Notes under the pieces: generated by a model | The model's input: only the letters and a program-made list of their open reading frames with translations | Databases searched by the model: none | Told to the model about the DNA's origin: nothing | Made by a program: the position numbers and the translations under genes | Part shown: positions 1 to 9,027 of the stretch, in pieces | How positions within the stretch are numbered: the first letter of the stretch is position 1 | Layout: every line of letters begins with the position of its first letter | Origin: Pseudogemmobacter hezensis | GTDB lineage: Bacteria; Pseudomonadota; Alphaproteobacteria; Rhodobacterales; Rhodobacteraceae | Direction: 5' to 3' | Length of the DNA: 64,000 nucleotides | Assembly (NCBI RefSeq): GCF_013155295.1 | Contig: NZ_JABJXT010000010.1 | Coordinates: 101,311 to 165,310 of the forward strand

Positions 1-134
1 AGCGGCCACATGCGGATGCGGCGCAGAGCCGCGGTGAAATCTTGACAAATCAAGGTGGGAATTGCAGGGCGGTCTGATCTCTTTTCCCCCCACGTCATTC
101 CCGGCGCGGCCTGCAGCCTTTCGGAGCTATTCTG

Positions 135-653
135 ATGGATGATGTAAGAGCAGAGCAGCTGGAACGCCTATACCGCAGCGAGCGTGAGCGTCTTTCAAAG
201 ATCGCGCATCGGCGGGTGGGGGCGGCGGCTGCGGCAGATGTCGTCCAGGACCTGTTTGCCGCGCTATGGGGCCGGGCGTGCGAGCATGTGAAATTCACGC
301 CCTCTTATTTGGCCCGCGCCACACGCTTTACCGCGATCAGCCACTTTCGGGCCGAAAGCCGCCGCGCAAAAACCTTAAGCGGCCTGACCGAGGCGCAATA
401 TGCCGCGCCTGCGCTTTCGCCGGAACAGATCCTCGCCGCCCGCCAGGAGCTGCAGCGGACCGAGGCCGCCATTCAGGCGCTGCCAGTCCGAACCCGCCAG
501 GTTTTCCTGCTGAACCGGCTGCACGGCTGCACCTATGACGAAATCGCCCTCGGGCTGGAGATCTCTGTCAGCACGGTCGAGCGTGAGATGGCGCGGGCGA
601 TCCTGGCCTGCCGGGCCGCGATCCCCGAAGCCGAACCGCCGCCGGCCCGCTGA
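135..653 (+). CDS. ECF sigma factor, FecI-like
   Basis: A 172-residue RNA polymerase sigma factor of the extracytoplasmic-function type. Region 2 lies near residues 10-75 (DVVQDLFAALW, then YLARATRFTAISHFR). Region 4 lies near residues 110-160, with the helix-turn-helix GCTYDEIALGLEISVSTVE. The size and the two-region layout without sigma-1 or sigma-3 are typical of FecI. The FecR-like gene follows within about 30 bp, and a TonB receptor with a signalling domain comes next, so it probably directs transcription of that receptor when the substrate is bound. A TTGACA hexamer lies near position 45, but I see no good -10 partner. Confidence 0.9.
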   Translation: MDDVRAEQLERLYRSERERLSKIAHRRVGAAAAADVVQDLFAALWGRACEHVKFTPSYLARATRFTAISHFRAESRRAKTLSGLTEAQYAAPALSPEQILAARQELQRTEAAIQALPVRTRQVFLLNRLHGCTYDEIALGLEISVSTVEREMARAILACRAAIPEAEPPPAR

Positions 654-684
654 TAAGGGCGGGCCTGGGGGGTGCTGCCCCGAT

Positions 685-1707
685 ATGATTGCACTTGCGG
701 AAAGCCAAATCCCGATGACCATCGACAGATCTGCTCAGCCTGGAGATGCGGCGCGCGTGGAACGTGAGGCGATCGCCTGGTTCACCCGCATGAATGGTCG
801 CCCGACAATGACCGAACAGCGCGATTTTGATCATTGGCTGGCGGCCTCGCAGAGCCATGTCATGGCCTATCAGTCGGTTGTGCAGATGCTGGAAAATATC
901 GGGCCGGGGGGGGCGGGCTTTGCCAGCGGCGGCGAGGATCTGGCCCTGCCTTTGCAAAGGATCGAGGCGCATCGTCAGAAAAAGAGCAGACAGCTTGCCG
1001 CCAGGATCGTGACGGGCGGCATCCTTAGCGCGGTGCTTGGTTTCTGGATCTGGCTGGAACACCCCAATGCCTTGCAGAACCTGGGTGCCGATTACGCAAC
1101 GGCCCGCGCCGAGCGGGCGCGTTTCGTGCTGGCAGATGGCTCTGAGGTGCTGTTGGACGCAGATTCGGCGCTGGATGTTGATTTCACCCCGGGCGAGAGG
1201 CGCGTCCATCTCTTGCGCGGCTCTGCCGCCTTTACGGTTCGCCCCTCTGATCAGCCTTTCATCGTTGCGGCCGGCAAGGGTGAGGCGCGGGTGCTGGGCA
1301 CGGTTTTCGATGTCAGCCTGCTGGGCGATCAGCAGGTGACGGTTACGCTTGCCAGTGGCAGCCTGCAGGTGACGACGGGCGGTGGCGGCGTGCTGCTTTC
1401 GCCCGGGCAAAGCGTCAGCTATGACAACCAGGCCCTGCGGCCCGTCGAAGCGGTGGATATTGCCGAGCGCACCGCCTGGCATGAGGGGCGGCTGATCTTC
1501 AATGATGCGCCGCTTGCCGATGTGCTGGAACAGATCGGGCGCTATCGGCGCGGCCGTATCGTGATCACCGATGCGGCCCTGGGGGCGCGCAGGGTCAGCG
1601 GCAATATCTCGCTTGAAAACGCCGATGCGGCCCTGCAGGCGCTGCAAACCTCGGTCGGGTTCTCGCTGACCAGTATTGCCGGGCGGGTGGTGATTGTCTC
1701 GCGCTGA
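685..1707 (+). CDS. FecR-family anti-sigma/signal transducer
   Basis: About 340 residues. The N-terminal cytoplasmic DUF4880 part (REAIAWFTRMNGRPTMTEQR, then FDHWLAASQSH) binds the sigma factor in this family. A single membrane segment follows (IVTGGILSAVLGFWIWL), then a periplasmic FecR domain (RFVLADGSEVLLDADSAL; GEARVLGTVFDV). The C-terminal part, ending VGFSLTSIAGRVVIVSR, is STN-like and would contact the receptor. The reading frame stays open to 535 inside the sigma gene, but the family domain fits a start at 685 or at the second ATG at 715. It probably holds the sigma factor inactive until the receptor signals. Confidence 0.88.
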   Translation: MIALAESQIPMTIDRSAQPGDAARVEREAIAWFTRMNGRPTMTEQRDFDHWLAASQSHVMAYQSVVQMLENIGPGGAGFASGGEDLALPLQRIEAHRQKKSRQLAARIVTGGILSAVLGFWIWLEHPNALQNLGADYATARAERARFVLADGSEVLLDADSALDVDFTPGERRVHLLRGSAAFTVRPSDQPFIVAAGKGEARVLGTVFDVSLLGDQQVTVTLASGSLQVTTGGGGVLLSPGQSVSYDNQALRPVEAVDIAERTAWHEGRLIFNDAPLADVLEQIGRYRRGRIVITDAALGARRVSGNISLENADAALQALQTSVGFSLTSIAGRVVIVSR

Positions 1708-1865
1708 CGCCCCGAATCCACGGCTGTAAAACGCGCCGCATAATTTTTTGATTTTTTGTGAGGGGACCCCCCGGCCAGAGGCGATTGGTAATATGAGAGG
1801 GCCGTAGCCAGCAGATCCCGCCAATCTCTCTCGTCAGGTCAGATCAGGGAAAGAGGTTCCGAAAC

Positions 1866-4376
1866 ATGAACGCGAGAATTGGGCGCGGCACGCTGATGGC
1901 GCTGATGGCGGGCACCATGCTGGCGCAGCTGCCGAACGGGGCATTTGCCCCGGCGATGGCACAGGAAACGGCGCGGGTCTATGCGTTCGACATCCCCGCG
2001 CGGGCCATTCGCGCTGCGATGAATGATATCGTGCGGATCAGCGGCATTGATGTGGCCTTTGCTGAAACGCCCGCCGCCTCGGCCCGGGGCAATGCGGTGC
2101 GGGGCACCATGACGCCCGAACAGGCGGTGGCCAGGCTGCTGGCGGGATCGGGGCTGTCCTATCGGTTCACCGATGCCAATACCGTCACCATTCTGGACAA
2201 AAGCCAGACCAGCGGCGCGGTGACCAATGAGGGCGCGGGCAATCTGGGCACCATCATCTTGCAAGCCGGGCCCGCAACCGAGGGCACCAACAGCTATACG
2301 ACCAATGCCAGCACGATCGGCAAAACCGCCGAGACCCTGCGCGAGACGCCGCAATCTGTCAGCGTGATTACCTCGCGCCAGATCGCGGATCGCGGCTTAA
2401 GCGATCTGGGCCAGGCACTGAACACCGCGACCGGGGTCACCGTCACCCCCGACCAGTATTACAGCGCTGGCCGCTTCTTCGCCCGCGGGTTTGAGATCAC
2501 CAATCTGCGCCTTGACGGCGGGGCGGTCGGCGTCACCAGCACTTTCGATGCGATCAGCAGCGTCGGCCTGTCGCGCTATGACCGGGTCGAGGTTTTGCGC
2601 GGCGCGGATGGTCTTTTCTCGGGCAATGGCGAGGCGGGGGGCGTGATCAGCCTTGCGCGCAAACGCCCGCTGGCCGGGCGCCAGAGCACGGTTGAGCTGG
2701 GCTACAGCGATTTCGGCCCTGGCCGCGCCAGCTATGATTTCAGCACGCCCCTGAATGCGGCGGGCAGCCTCCGCGCGCGGCTGATCGTCTCCACTGAGAA
2801 AGGGGATGCCTTTTATGATCTGGGCAAGCGCGACAACCGTTCGCTCTATGCGATTTTTGAGGCGGATCTGGGCGACAATACGGTCCTGACCTTTGGCGGC
2901 AGCTATGACCGCCAGAAAAGCACTCCATGGAGCGGCGGCCTGCCGCGCTATCTGGATGGCTCGGATATCGGGCTTGCGGTTGAAACCAGTCTGGGCACCG
3001 ACTGGGCATCGCTGGATCACAAGGGCTGGGAGGTTTTCGCCGGGCTGCGTCATGATTTCGGCGCGGGCTGGGTCTGGAACAGCAATCTCACCTATGCGCG
3101 GCATGATTATCTGGGCCTTTACGGCTATATGGCGGGTGCGGTTGACCCTGCCACCGGTGATGGGCTGGTCTATAATGGCTCGCATAACTGGGGCAAAGGC
3201 TATCAGCTGCAGGCGGACAGCAATCTCGCCGGGCAGCTGGATCTTTTCGGCCTGCCCGCCGATGTGGTGGTGGGGCTGGATTACGCGAAACACAGCTCTG
3301 ACGTCAGCCGGGCAGAATTCACCGGGCCTGCGGTCAATCTGGCCAATATCGGCAGCCAGGGCTGGCCGATTTCAATCGTGCCCACCTTCCCGGGCGACTA
3401 CCGTTTCAACTTCCACCCCTATGAGGAAACCCGGTTCGGCGCTTATGGCCGGGCAAAGCTGCATCTGAACGATACGACCCGGATCATGCTGGGGATGCGC
3501 TATGGCAGCTATCGTTTCTCTTTCCACCGGGCCAGCTATAACCGCGATGGCTCGGTCAACTGGACAGAGGCGCTGGATTACGCCGACAATGGCGTGCTGA
3601 CGCCTTTTGCCGCCATCTCGCATGATCTGAACGGCTCCTGGACGGCCTATGCCAGCTATGCCGCGATCTATCAGTCGCAGTCGCGCTATCTCAGCGGGCC
3701 CGAGCCTGGCCTGCCGCTGGATCCGATCACCGGCGAGACCTTTAAGACCGGTCTGAAGGGCGAGCTGTTTGACGGCGCGGTGAACACCTCTTTGGCCGCC
3801 TATTACACGCGGCGTCAGGGCGAGGCGGTTTATGATCCGCGCTATAGCGGTGCCTATAATCCCGGCAATGGCAGCAATTGCTGCTATACCGACAGCGGCG
3901 AGGTAACCAGCAAGGGCATCGACCTCGAGATCTCGGGCGAGGTCGCGCCGGGTCTGCAGCTTTTCGCGGGCTATACGCTGAACCTTAACAAAAACAGTGA
4001 AACCGACGCGCTTTACAGCTCTGTCACGCCCAAACATATGCTGAAGATCTGGGGGAATTACACCCTGCCGGGTGAGTATTCCGCCTGGTCGCTTGGCGCG
4101 GGGGCCCGGGTGCAATCTGCGACCGGGGTCAGCGGCACGGAATGGGTGTCGGACGGCGCTGGCGGCTGGGTCGGTCTGCCCTTTGACTTCGGGCAAAGCG
4201 GATATGCCGTGGCCGATATCAGTGTGCGCTATGATTTCAATGAGAAATCCTCGCTGGTGCTGAATGTGAACAACCTCTTTGACCGGCGCTATTATGCCCA
4301 GCTTGGCACGCTGTCGAAGAACAACTTCTACGGGGCCCCGCGCGAAATCGCGCTGACCTTCCGCAGCACGTTCTGA
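1866..4376 (+). CDS. TonB-dependent siderophore receptor with STN domain
   Basis: An 836-residue outer-membrane receptor. A signal peptide ends near AMAQ (residue about 36). The STN signalling domain covers roughly residues 38-110 (YAFDIPARAIRAAMNDIVR; GLSYRFTDANTVTIL). The plug follows (ETPQSVSVITSRQIADRGL; RYDRVEVLRGADGLFSGNG), then a beta-barrel ending in the usual C-terminal aromatic (TFRSTF). The STN domain and the upstream sigma/FecR pair make it a FecA/FpvA-type transducer that reports ligand binding and imports it using TonB energy. The ligand cannot be read from sequence; a ferric siderophore or chelate is usual. AGAGG before the ATG is the likely ribosome site. Confidence 0.93.
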   Translation: MNARIGRGTLMALMAGTMLAQLPNGAFAPAMAQETARVYAFDIPARAIRAAMNDIVRISGIDVAFAETPAASARGNAVRGTMTPEQAVARLLAGSGLSYRFTDANTVTILDKSQTSGAVTNEGAGNLGTIILQAGPATEGTNSYTTNASTIGKTAETLRETPQSVSVITSRQIADRGLSDLGQALNTATGVTVTPDQYYSAGRFFARGFEITNLRLDGGAVGVTSTFDAISSVGLSRYDRVEVLRGADGLFSGNGEAGGVISLARKRPLAGRQSTVELGYSDFGPGRASYDFSTPLNAAGSLRARLIVSTEKGDAFYDLGKRDNRSLYAIFEADLGDNTVLTFGGSYDRQKSTPWSGGLPRYLDGSDIGLAVETSLGTDWASLDHKGWEVFAGLRHDFGAGWVWNSNLTYARHDYLGLYGYMAGAVDPATGDGLVYNGSHNWGKGYQLQADSNLAGQLDLFGLPADVVVGLDYAKHSSDVSRAEFTGPAVNLANIGSQGWPISIVPTFPGDYRFNFHPYEETRFGAYGRAKLHLNDTTRIMLGMRYGSYRFSFHRASYNRDGSVNWTEALDYADNGVLTPFAAISHDLNGSWTAYASYAAIYQSQSRYLSGPEPGLPLDPITGETFKTGLKGELFDGAVNTSLAAYYTRRQGEAVYDPRYSGAYNPGNGSNCCYTDSGEVTSKGIDLEISGEVAPGLQLFAGYTLNLNKNSETDALYSSVTPKHMLKIWGNYTLPGEYSAWSLGAGARVQSATGVSGTEWVSDGAGGWVGLPFDFGQSGYAVADISVRYDFNEKSSLVLNVNNLFDRRYYAQLGTLSKNNFYGAPREIALTFRSTF

Positions 4377-4477
4377 GCCTGATGCATTGCGACAAAAGCC
4401 CCCGGGCCCGGGCGGATCTCCCGGGGCCGGACCACGGATCGCTGCAGGCAAGGGTCTGCGGCCAGGATGGGATCATC

Positions 4478-5731
4478 ATGAAACATCCTTTGTCTGCCCA
4501 CCTTCGGCGGCTGTTGCCTGCCATATATGCACTGAATCTTGCCGTTCCGGCGCTGAATCTTGCCGTTTCGGCATTGGCCCTTGCCGTTCCGGCGCTGTCA
4601 ATTTCCACCCCGGCGCTGGCCGAGGCACCTGCCACCACCGCCACTGCTACCACCGCCACTGCCATCCCGGCTGAGACGGTGGCGCTTGCTGCTGCGATCA
4701 CCCGCACGGACAGCATTCCCGGCGCCTATGAGATCGTTCACTGGCCCGAAGAAGGGCTGCTTTTTGTAGCCTCGGTGCCCTCATTCGAGAATGCCGGGCT
4801 GGGCTATATCCATGTTCTCGACGCCAGTGATCTGCGGCCGATCCGCCAGATCCAGCTGAAGCGGCGACCCTTCGCGCTGGCGCTTGATCGCAGCACCGGG
4901 CGTCTTTACGCGGGCCATACGATGGATGGCACCATGAGCGTCATCGACGCGCGTGGCGGCCAGCTGCTGGCCGAGATCCAGCTGGGCCAGCCCCTTCCCG
5001 ATGGCGGGGTCGAGCGCAGCCGGATGATCCTGCCCGATACCGCGCGGGGGCTTGCCCTGGTCACCAGCCCGTCAGAGCCTGGTCTGGTATGGGTGGTGGA
5101 TCTGCCGACGGGCAAGATCCTTCACCGCATCGGGGGGGGGTTATGGCCTGCCGGGCTGGCGCTTGATGAACAGAGCGGGAATTTCTTCGCCAGCGGCGGC
5201 GGCATCAGTGAGATCAGCGTCATTGATCCGCGTGCGGGCAAGGTGATCAGCACGATCAGCACCGGGGATACCGTCGAAGAGGGGGCTGCGGCCTCACAGC
5301 ATTTCTTCGTCAATCTGGCGGCAGATCAAAGCGGGAGGCGGCTTTTTGCGGCCGATGCCAATACCGGGGCGGTCTATGTTTTCGACATCGCAACCGGCCG
5401 CCAGCTGGCGCGGGTCGATACGGGGCCGGGCACGCTGGATCTGGTCTATAGCGCGGCGCGTGACGAGATCTGGGTCACCTGGCGCGGGGTGACCGGGCGC
5501 GATCCGAACGGCGAGGGCGGTCTGACCGTCATCGACGCGGCCAGCTATAGCGTCCGCAGCAAAATCCCGCTGCCAGTGCATCCAAACAGCCTGGAGCTGA
5601 GCGAGGACGGCCAGACGCTGTTTGTAACCGTTAAAACACCCCATGAAGACAGCCATCCGTCCTTCCGCCCCGGTGCGCTGGATTCGGTGATCCGGCTTGA
5701 CCTTTCACGGCTGCCAAAGATGCAACCCTGA
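4478..5731 (+). CDS. YncE-like beta-propeller protein, exported
   Basis: About 417 residues. Repeated blades contain motifs such as GYIHVLDASDLRPIRQIQL, MSVIDARGGQLLAEIQL and VYVFDIATGRQLARVDTG, as in the YncE/PQQ-like propeller family. Such proteins are often made together with TonB receptors, and the gene lies about 100 bp downstream of one, so it probably belongs to the same regulon. The chosen start (MKHPLSAHLRR) gives a basic N-terminus followed by an export signal. That signal is unusual: its hydrophobic core is a 7-residue repeat, followed by a Thr/Ala-rich stretch (PATTATATTATAIPAE). Periplasmic or surface location is inferred. Confidence 0.82.
   Translation: MKHPLSAHLRRLLPAIYALNLAVPALNLAVSALALAVPALSISTPALAEAPATTATATTATAIPAETVALAAAITRTDSIPGAYEIVHWPEEGLLFVASVPSFENAGLGYIHVLDASDLRPIRQIQLKRRPFALALDRSTGRLYAGHTMDGTMSVIDARGGQLLAEIQLGQPLPDGGVERSRMILPDTARGLALVTSPSEPGLVWVVDLPTGKILHRIGGGLWPAGLALDEQSGNFFASGGGISEISVIDPRAGKVISTISTGDTVEEGAAASQHFFVNLAADQSGRRLFAADANTGAVYVFDIATGRQLARVDTGPGTLDLVYSAARDEIWVTWRGVTGRDPNGEGGLTVIDAASYSVRSKIPLPVHPNSLELSEDGQTLFVTVKTPHEDSHPSFRPGALDSVIRLDLSRLPKMQP
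4532..4615 (+). repeat. 21-bp tandem repeat within signal-peptide coding region
   Basis: Four consecutive 21-bp units encode LNLAVPA, LNLAVSA, LALAVPA and LSISTPA. The first three units are near identical at DNA level and the fourth has diverged. Each unit adds seven hydrophobic residues to the export signal, so copy-number change would keep the frame. Confidence 0.85.
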
Positions 5732-5768
5732 GGCCCTGAGGCCCTGAGGCCCTGAGGCCCTGAGGCCC
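5729..5768 (+). repeat. 8-bp tandem repeat (tgaggccc x5) at a stop codon
   Basis: Five perfect copies of tgaggccc begin exactly at the TGA stop codon of the propeller gene. The stop is therefore the first three bases of the repeat. Confidence 0.95.
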
Positions 5769-5843
5769 GGGGTTCTGATGTCCGGGCCAGCCCGTCATCC
5801 CCTGAAATATGGGGGGGTGACGGTCAGGCCATACCGCCAGCCG

Positions 5844-6389
5844 TTACGCCGCAGATTTCCATTCTGCGGGGCTGATATAGAGAATGGTGCCATCGACGCT
5901 GACCATCACCTCGCCATCCTGCACATTGACCTGCAGTTTCATCGAGCGATTTGCCTGTTTCGCCAGCCCGGCAGTGTCATCGGGCGTCAGGCTGACCACC
6001 TGCAGATTGTCAAAACGTGCCGAGCTGCCTTTGATCTTGTCCCACCAGATATCGGCCTGCCTGCCGCCATAGGCGTAGACGGTCACCTTTTTGGACTTGC
6101 TGCAGGACTGCCGGATCACCTTTTCGCTGGGCAGCCCCAGACAAACCCATAGCTCCAGCTCGCCGCTCAGGCTTTTTTGCCAGATATCCGGCTCATCCTC
6201 GGTTGAAATGCCCCGGGTCATCTCAAGCCCCTCTTCGGCATTCAGCGCGAAAGCCAGAAGGCGCAGCATCAGCCGCTCATCCGTTTCAGACGGATGTTTG
6301 GCGACGGTCAGCCTGTGGGTCTCGTAATAGTGGCGGTCCATATTGGCCACCGACAGCTCGACTTTGTAGATGGTGGCATTTTGCGCCAT
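5844..6389 (-). CDS. yaeQ: YaeQ family protein
   Basis: 181 residues, the usual length of the family. Diagnostic stretches are MAQNATIYKVELSVANMDRH, HPSETDERLMLRLLAFAL, STEDEPDIWQKSLSGELELW and LGLPSEKVIRQSC. YaeQ has a PD-(D/E)XK nuclease-like fold. In Escherichia coli it was linked to suppression of RfaH-dependent defects, but its biochemical role is not settled. The gene stands alone between convergent and unrelated neighbours. Confidence 0.9.
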   Translation of the reverse strand: MAQNATIYKVELSVANMDRHYYETHRLTVAKHPSETDERLMLRLLAFALNAEEGLEMTRGISTEDEPDIWQKSLSGELELWVCLGLPSEKVIRQSCSKSKKVTVYAYGGRQADIWWDKIKGSSARFDNLQVVSLTPDDTAGLAKQANRSMKLQVNVQDGEVMVSVDGTILYISPAEWKSAA

Positions 6390-6546
6390 GACCGGGCCCC
6401 GGATGTGGATGATGAGGGTGCATAATGCGTTCTGCGCGGATGGGTAAGCGTAAAACCTTCACCGCCCGCGCCATGCTTTGCTGCAAAGGCACGCCTGGGT
6501 CAGGGAGCGCAGCCGGCAGAGGCCGTAAAGACCCCCCTCAGATATC

Positions 6547-7413
6547 TCACGATGCAAGCATCCGCTGCACAATCGGGGAAACGATGTCCAGGATCAGCGC
6601 AAGCGCCGCGCGTGCCGCTTCGGGGTCAGAGGGAAGCTCATATTCCGCAAGCTCCAGCCCGATGATCTGGTCTGAGGGGATCCCGGCCAGTATCGCCTGC
6701 AGCTGATTTGGCAGCACCCCCTGCGCCACCGCATAGGCGGCGGGGATAAGGCCTGGCTCCATGACGTCCCAGTCGATGTGAATCCAGACCGGACGGCGGC
6801 CCAGCCAGCTTTGCACGGCACCCACAGTCAGCTGATCCGGCGGCAAAACCTGCACCGCATGTTGTGCGATATGCGCGGCCTCGGGGGCGTCGATGTCGCG
6901 TGCGCCCAGGATCAGCGTGCGCGCGGGTGCTATTCCGGCACCATGGCCGCTTTGCCACAGGCCAGAAGCTCCGGCCAGCGCCATACCCCCCAGATAGCCA
7001 GAGCCGGTTGTTGCCGGGGTGTTGTAATCGGCATGGGCGTCGATCCAGATCAGGGCAAGATCGCTGACGCTTGTGGCGGCCGCGGGCAATGTCGCAAGGC
7101 TGGCCGAGCAGGTATTGGCGATCACAATGGCCCTGCCCTGACAGGAAAGGGCGGCGCGGGTGGCCTGGGCCAGCTGACGCAGGACCGGGCCTGCCTCGTC
7201 CAGCGCGACATCCCAGTTGTCAGCGCGGTGGCCACCGTTCTCAGTCGCCTGATCCGCACAGTCTGTGATGTTCAGCGCAAATTTTTCTGCCAGCGCTTCG
7301 GCCAGGCTCTTTGCCCCGGGAATGGCACCGGCTGTGCGGTCGGCGATGCGCGCCTGTGAAAGAATGATCCCAATTCTGGCCTCTGGTGTCACTTGATATT
7401 TCCCTTCAAACAT
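6547..7413 (-). CDS. arginase-fold protein with altered metal site
   Basis: About 289 residues of the arginase/agmatinase/formimidoylglutamase superfamily, which hydrolyses guanidino or amidino groups at a binuclear manganese site. The second motif is intact ([11 protein letters not shown]) and the third is close to consensus ([10 protein letters not shown] against SxDxDxxDP). The first motif, normally GGDHS and providing a metal-binding His, reads ANTCS here, so Cys replaces His. Similar Cys forms are known in uncharacterised branches of the superfamily, so activity is uncertain. The start at 7413 ([18 protein letters not shown]) was chosen because the superfamily fold begins there; the frame is open to 7590. 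Confidence 0.75.
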   Translation of the reverse strand: MFEGKYQVTPEARIGIILSQARIADRTAGAIPGAKSLAEALAEKFALNITDCADQATENGGHRADNWDVALDEAGPVLRQLAQATRAALSCQGRAIVIANTCSASLATLPAAATSVSDLALIWIDAHADYNTPATTGSGYLGGMALAGASGLWQSGHGAGIAPARTLILGARDIDAPEAAHIAQHAVQVLPPDQLTVGAVQSWLGRRPVWIHIDWDVMEPGLIPAAYAVAQGVLPNQLQAILAGIPSDQIIGLELAEYELPSDPEAARAALALILDIVSPIVQRMLAS

Positions 7414-7621
7414 ATCGCAGAGCAGAAAGACAATCTGCCGCTTTGTCAACGAAGGCACGGCGGCCTGGCTGGTGCCGCCGGGACCGCCCCGACCGCCAGG
7501 CGCAACAAAGACACACCGCGCATCCTGGAAACCCGCTGTTTCCCTCTGTTTAAGTGACAAAAGTGCAAAGTCCGGGCATAGATGGGCCACGCCCGCAGCA
7601 TCTGTCGGGCCGGAGATCTGG

Positions 7622-8791
7622 ATGATGAAGATTGCTGTTGCCGGGCTGGGCTATGTCGGGCTTTCCAACGCGGTATTGCTGGCGCGCCATCATCAGGTGA
7701 CAGCGGTGGATGTCACGCAGGCACGGGTCGATATGGTGAACGAGGGGCGCTCGCCCATCGTTGACCCCGATATTGAGGCGTTTTTGCAAAGCGGCAGCCT
7801 GCAGCTGAGCGCGACCACAGATGCGGCCGCCGCCTATCGGGACGCCGAATTCGTCATCGTCGCCACGCCCACCAATTACGACACCGCCAGCAACTACTTT
7901 GACACCTCCAGCGTTGAGGCGGTGATTGCCGCGGTGATCGCCGTCAACGCCCATGCGGTGATCGTGGTGAAATCAACCATCCCGGTGGGATTTGTCGAGC
8001 GCATGCGCCGCGAGTTCCAGACCGATCAGGTGATCTTCAGCCCCGAGTTCCTGCGCGAGGGCCGGGCGCTTTACGACAACCTCCATCCCTCGCGGATCAT
8101 CGTCGGCGAACGCTCGGACCGGGCGCGCCGTTTTGCCGATCTGCTGATCGAGGGGGCCGAGGAAAAGGACGTCCCCACGCTTTTCACCGACCCCTCTGAG
8201 GCCGAGGCGATCAAGCTTTTCGCCAATACATTCCTTGCCATGCGGGTGGCCTTTTTCAACGAGTTGGACAGCTATTCGCTGTCGCGCGACATGGACAGCC
8301 GCCAGATCATTGAAGGCGTCTGCCTCGACCCGCGTATCGGCTCGCATTACAACAATCCGTCCTTTGGCTATGGCGGCTATTGCCTGCCGAAAGACACCAA
8401 GCAGCTGCTGGCGAATTACTCTGAGGTGCCGCAGAACCTGATCGCCGCGATTGTCGATGCGAACCGCACCCGCAAGGATTTCCTGGCGGAACAGATCATC
8501 GCCCGCCGCCCCGCCGTTGTGGGCGTTTATCGTCTGGTGATGAAGGCGGGCTCTGACAATTTCCGCCAAAGCTCGATCCAGGGCATCATGAAGCGGATCA
8601 AGGCCAAGGGGATCCGCGTCATCGTCTATGAACCGGCGCTTTCCGAGGATGAATTCTTCGGCTCGGCGGTGCTGCGCGATCTGCAGGCGTTTAAGTCTGA
8701 GGCGGATATGATCCTTGCCAATCGCCGCAGCCCCGAGCTGGAGGATGTGGCTGACAAGCTTTTCACCCGCGATCTGTTCGGCGCTGACTGA
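7622..8791 (+). CDS. ugd: UDP-glucose 6-dehydrogenase
   Basis: About 389 residues. It oxidises UDP-glucose to UDP-glucuronate with two NAD+. The N-terminal Rossmann motif is [18 protein letters not shown]. The catalytic Cys sits in [15 protein letters not shown] and the substrate loop is [20 protein letters not shown]. The whole chain reads very like the short enterobacterial Ugd, for example [20 protein letters not shown] and [15 protein letters not shown] codons at 7622 and 7625 are both possible starts. It lies before ManC and a glycosyltransferase, consistent with exopolysaccharide or capsule precursor supply. Confidence 0.95.
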   Translation: MMKIAVAGLGYVGLSNAVLLARHHQVTAVDVTQARVDMVNEGRSPIVDPDIEAFLQSGSLQLSATTDAAAAYRDAEFVIVATPTNYDTASNYFDTSSVEAVIAAVIAVNAHAVIVVKSTIPVGFVERMRREFQTDQVIFSPEFLREGRALYDNLHPSRIIVGERSDRARRFADLLIEGAEEKDVPTLFTDPSEAEAIKLFANTFLAMRVAFFNELDSYSLSRDMDSRQIIEGVCLDPRIGSHYNNPSFGYGGYCLPKDTKQLLANYSEVPQNLIAAIVDANRTRKDFLAEQIIARRPAVVGVYRLVMKAGSDNFRQSSIQGIMKRIKAKGIRVIVYEPALSEDEFFGSAVLRDLQAFKSEADMILANRRSPELEDVADKLFTRDLFGAD

Positions 8792-9027
8792 ACGCGCTGC
8801 CTGAACGCACTGACTGGGCAGGGGGGCTTCGCACGGGGGTTTAATGACGGGGCCTGATGTGGGGGGCGGTGCAGCAGGCGGGCAGATTAAAGCCCCGGCA
8901 CGGCCTTGCGAATGCCGCGATTTTTGTCTGGTATGTGGTTTTGAAAGGCCTGGGGGGATGGCCCCGGGCATTGGGCCGGTGGTGGCCCCGGATGCCCCCA
9001 AAAGGGGGGTTGCGATGAGGTTTGCGT

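Noticed and set aside
568..1824. Long - strand open frame (418 aa) across fecR
   Set aside because: It is an antisense shadow of a clear FecR gene; its translation is low-complexity His/Arg/Gly-rich and matches no fold.
5729..5768. CRISPR-like short repeats
   Set aside because: Units are contiguous with no spacers and only 8 bp; it is a simple tandem repeat. No CRISPR array or cas gene was seen in the window.
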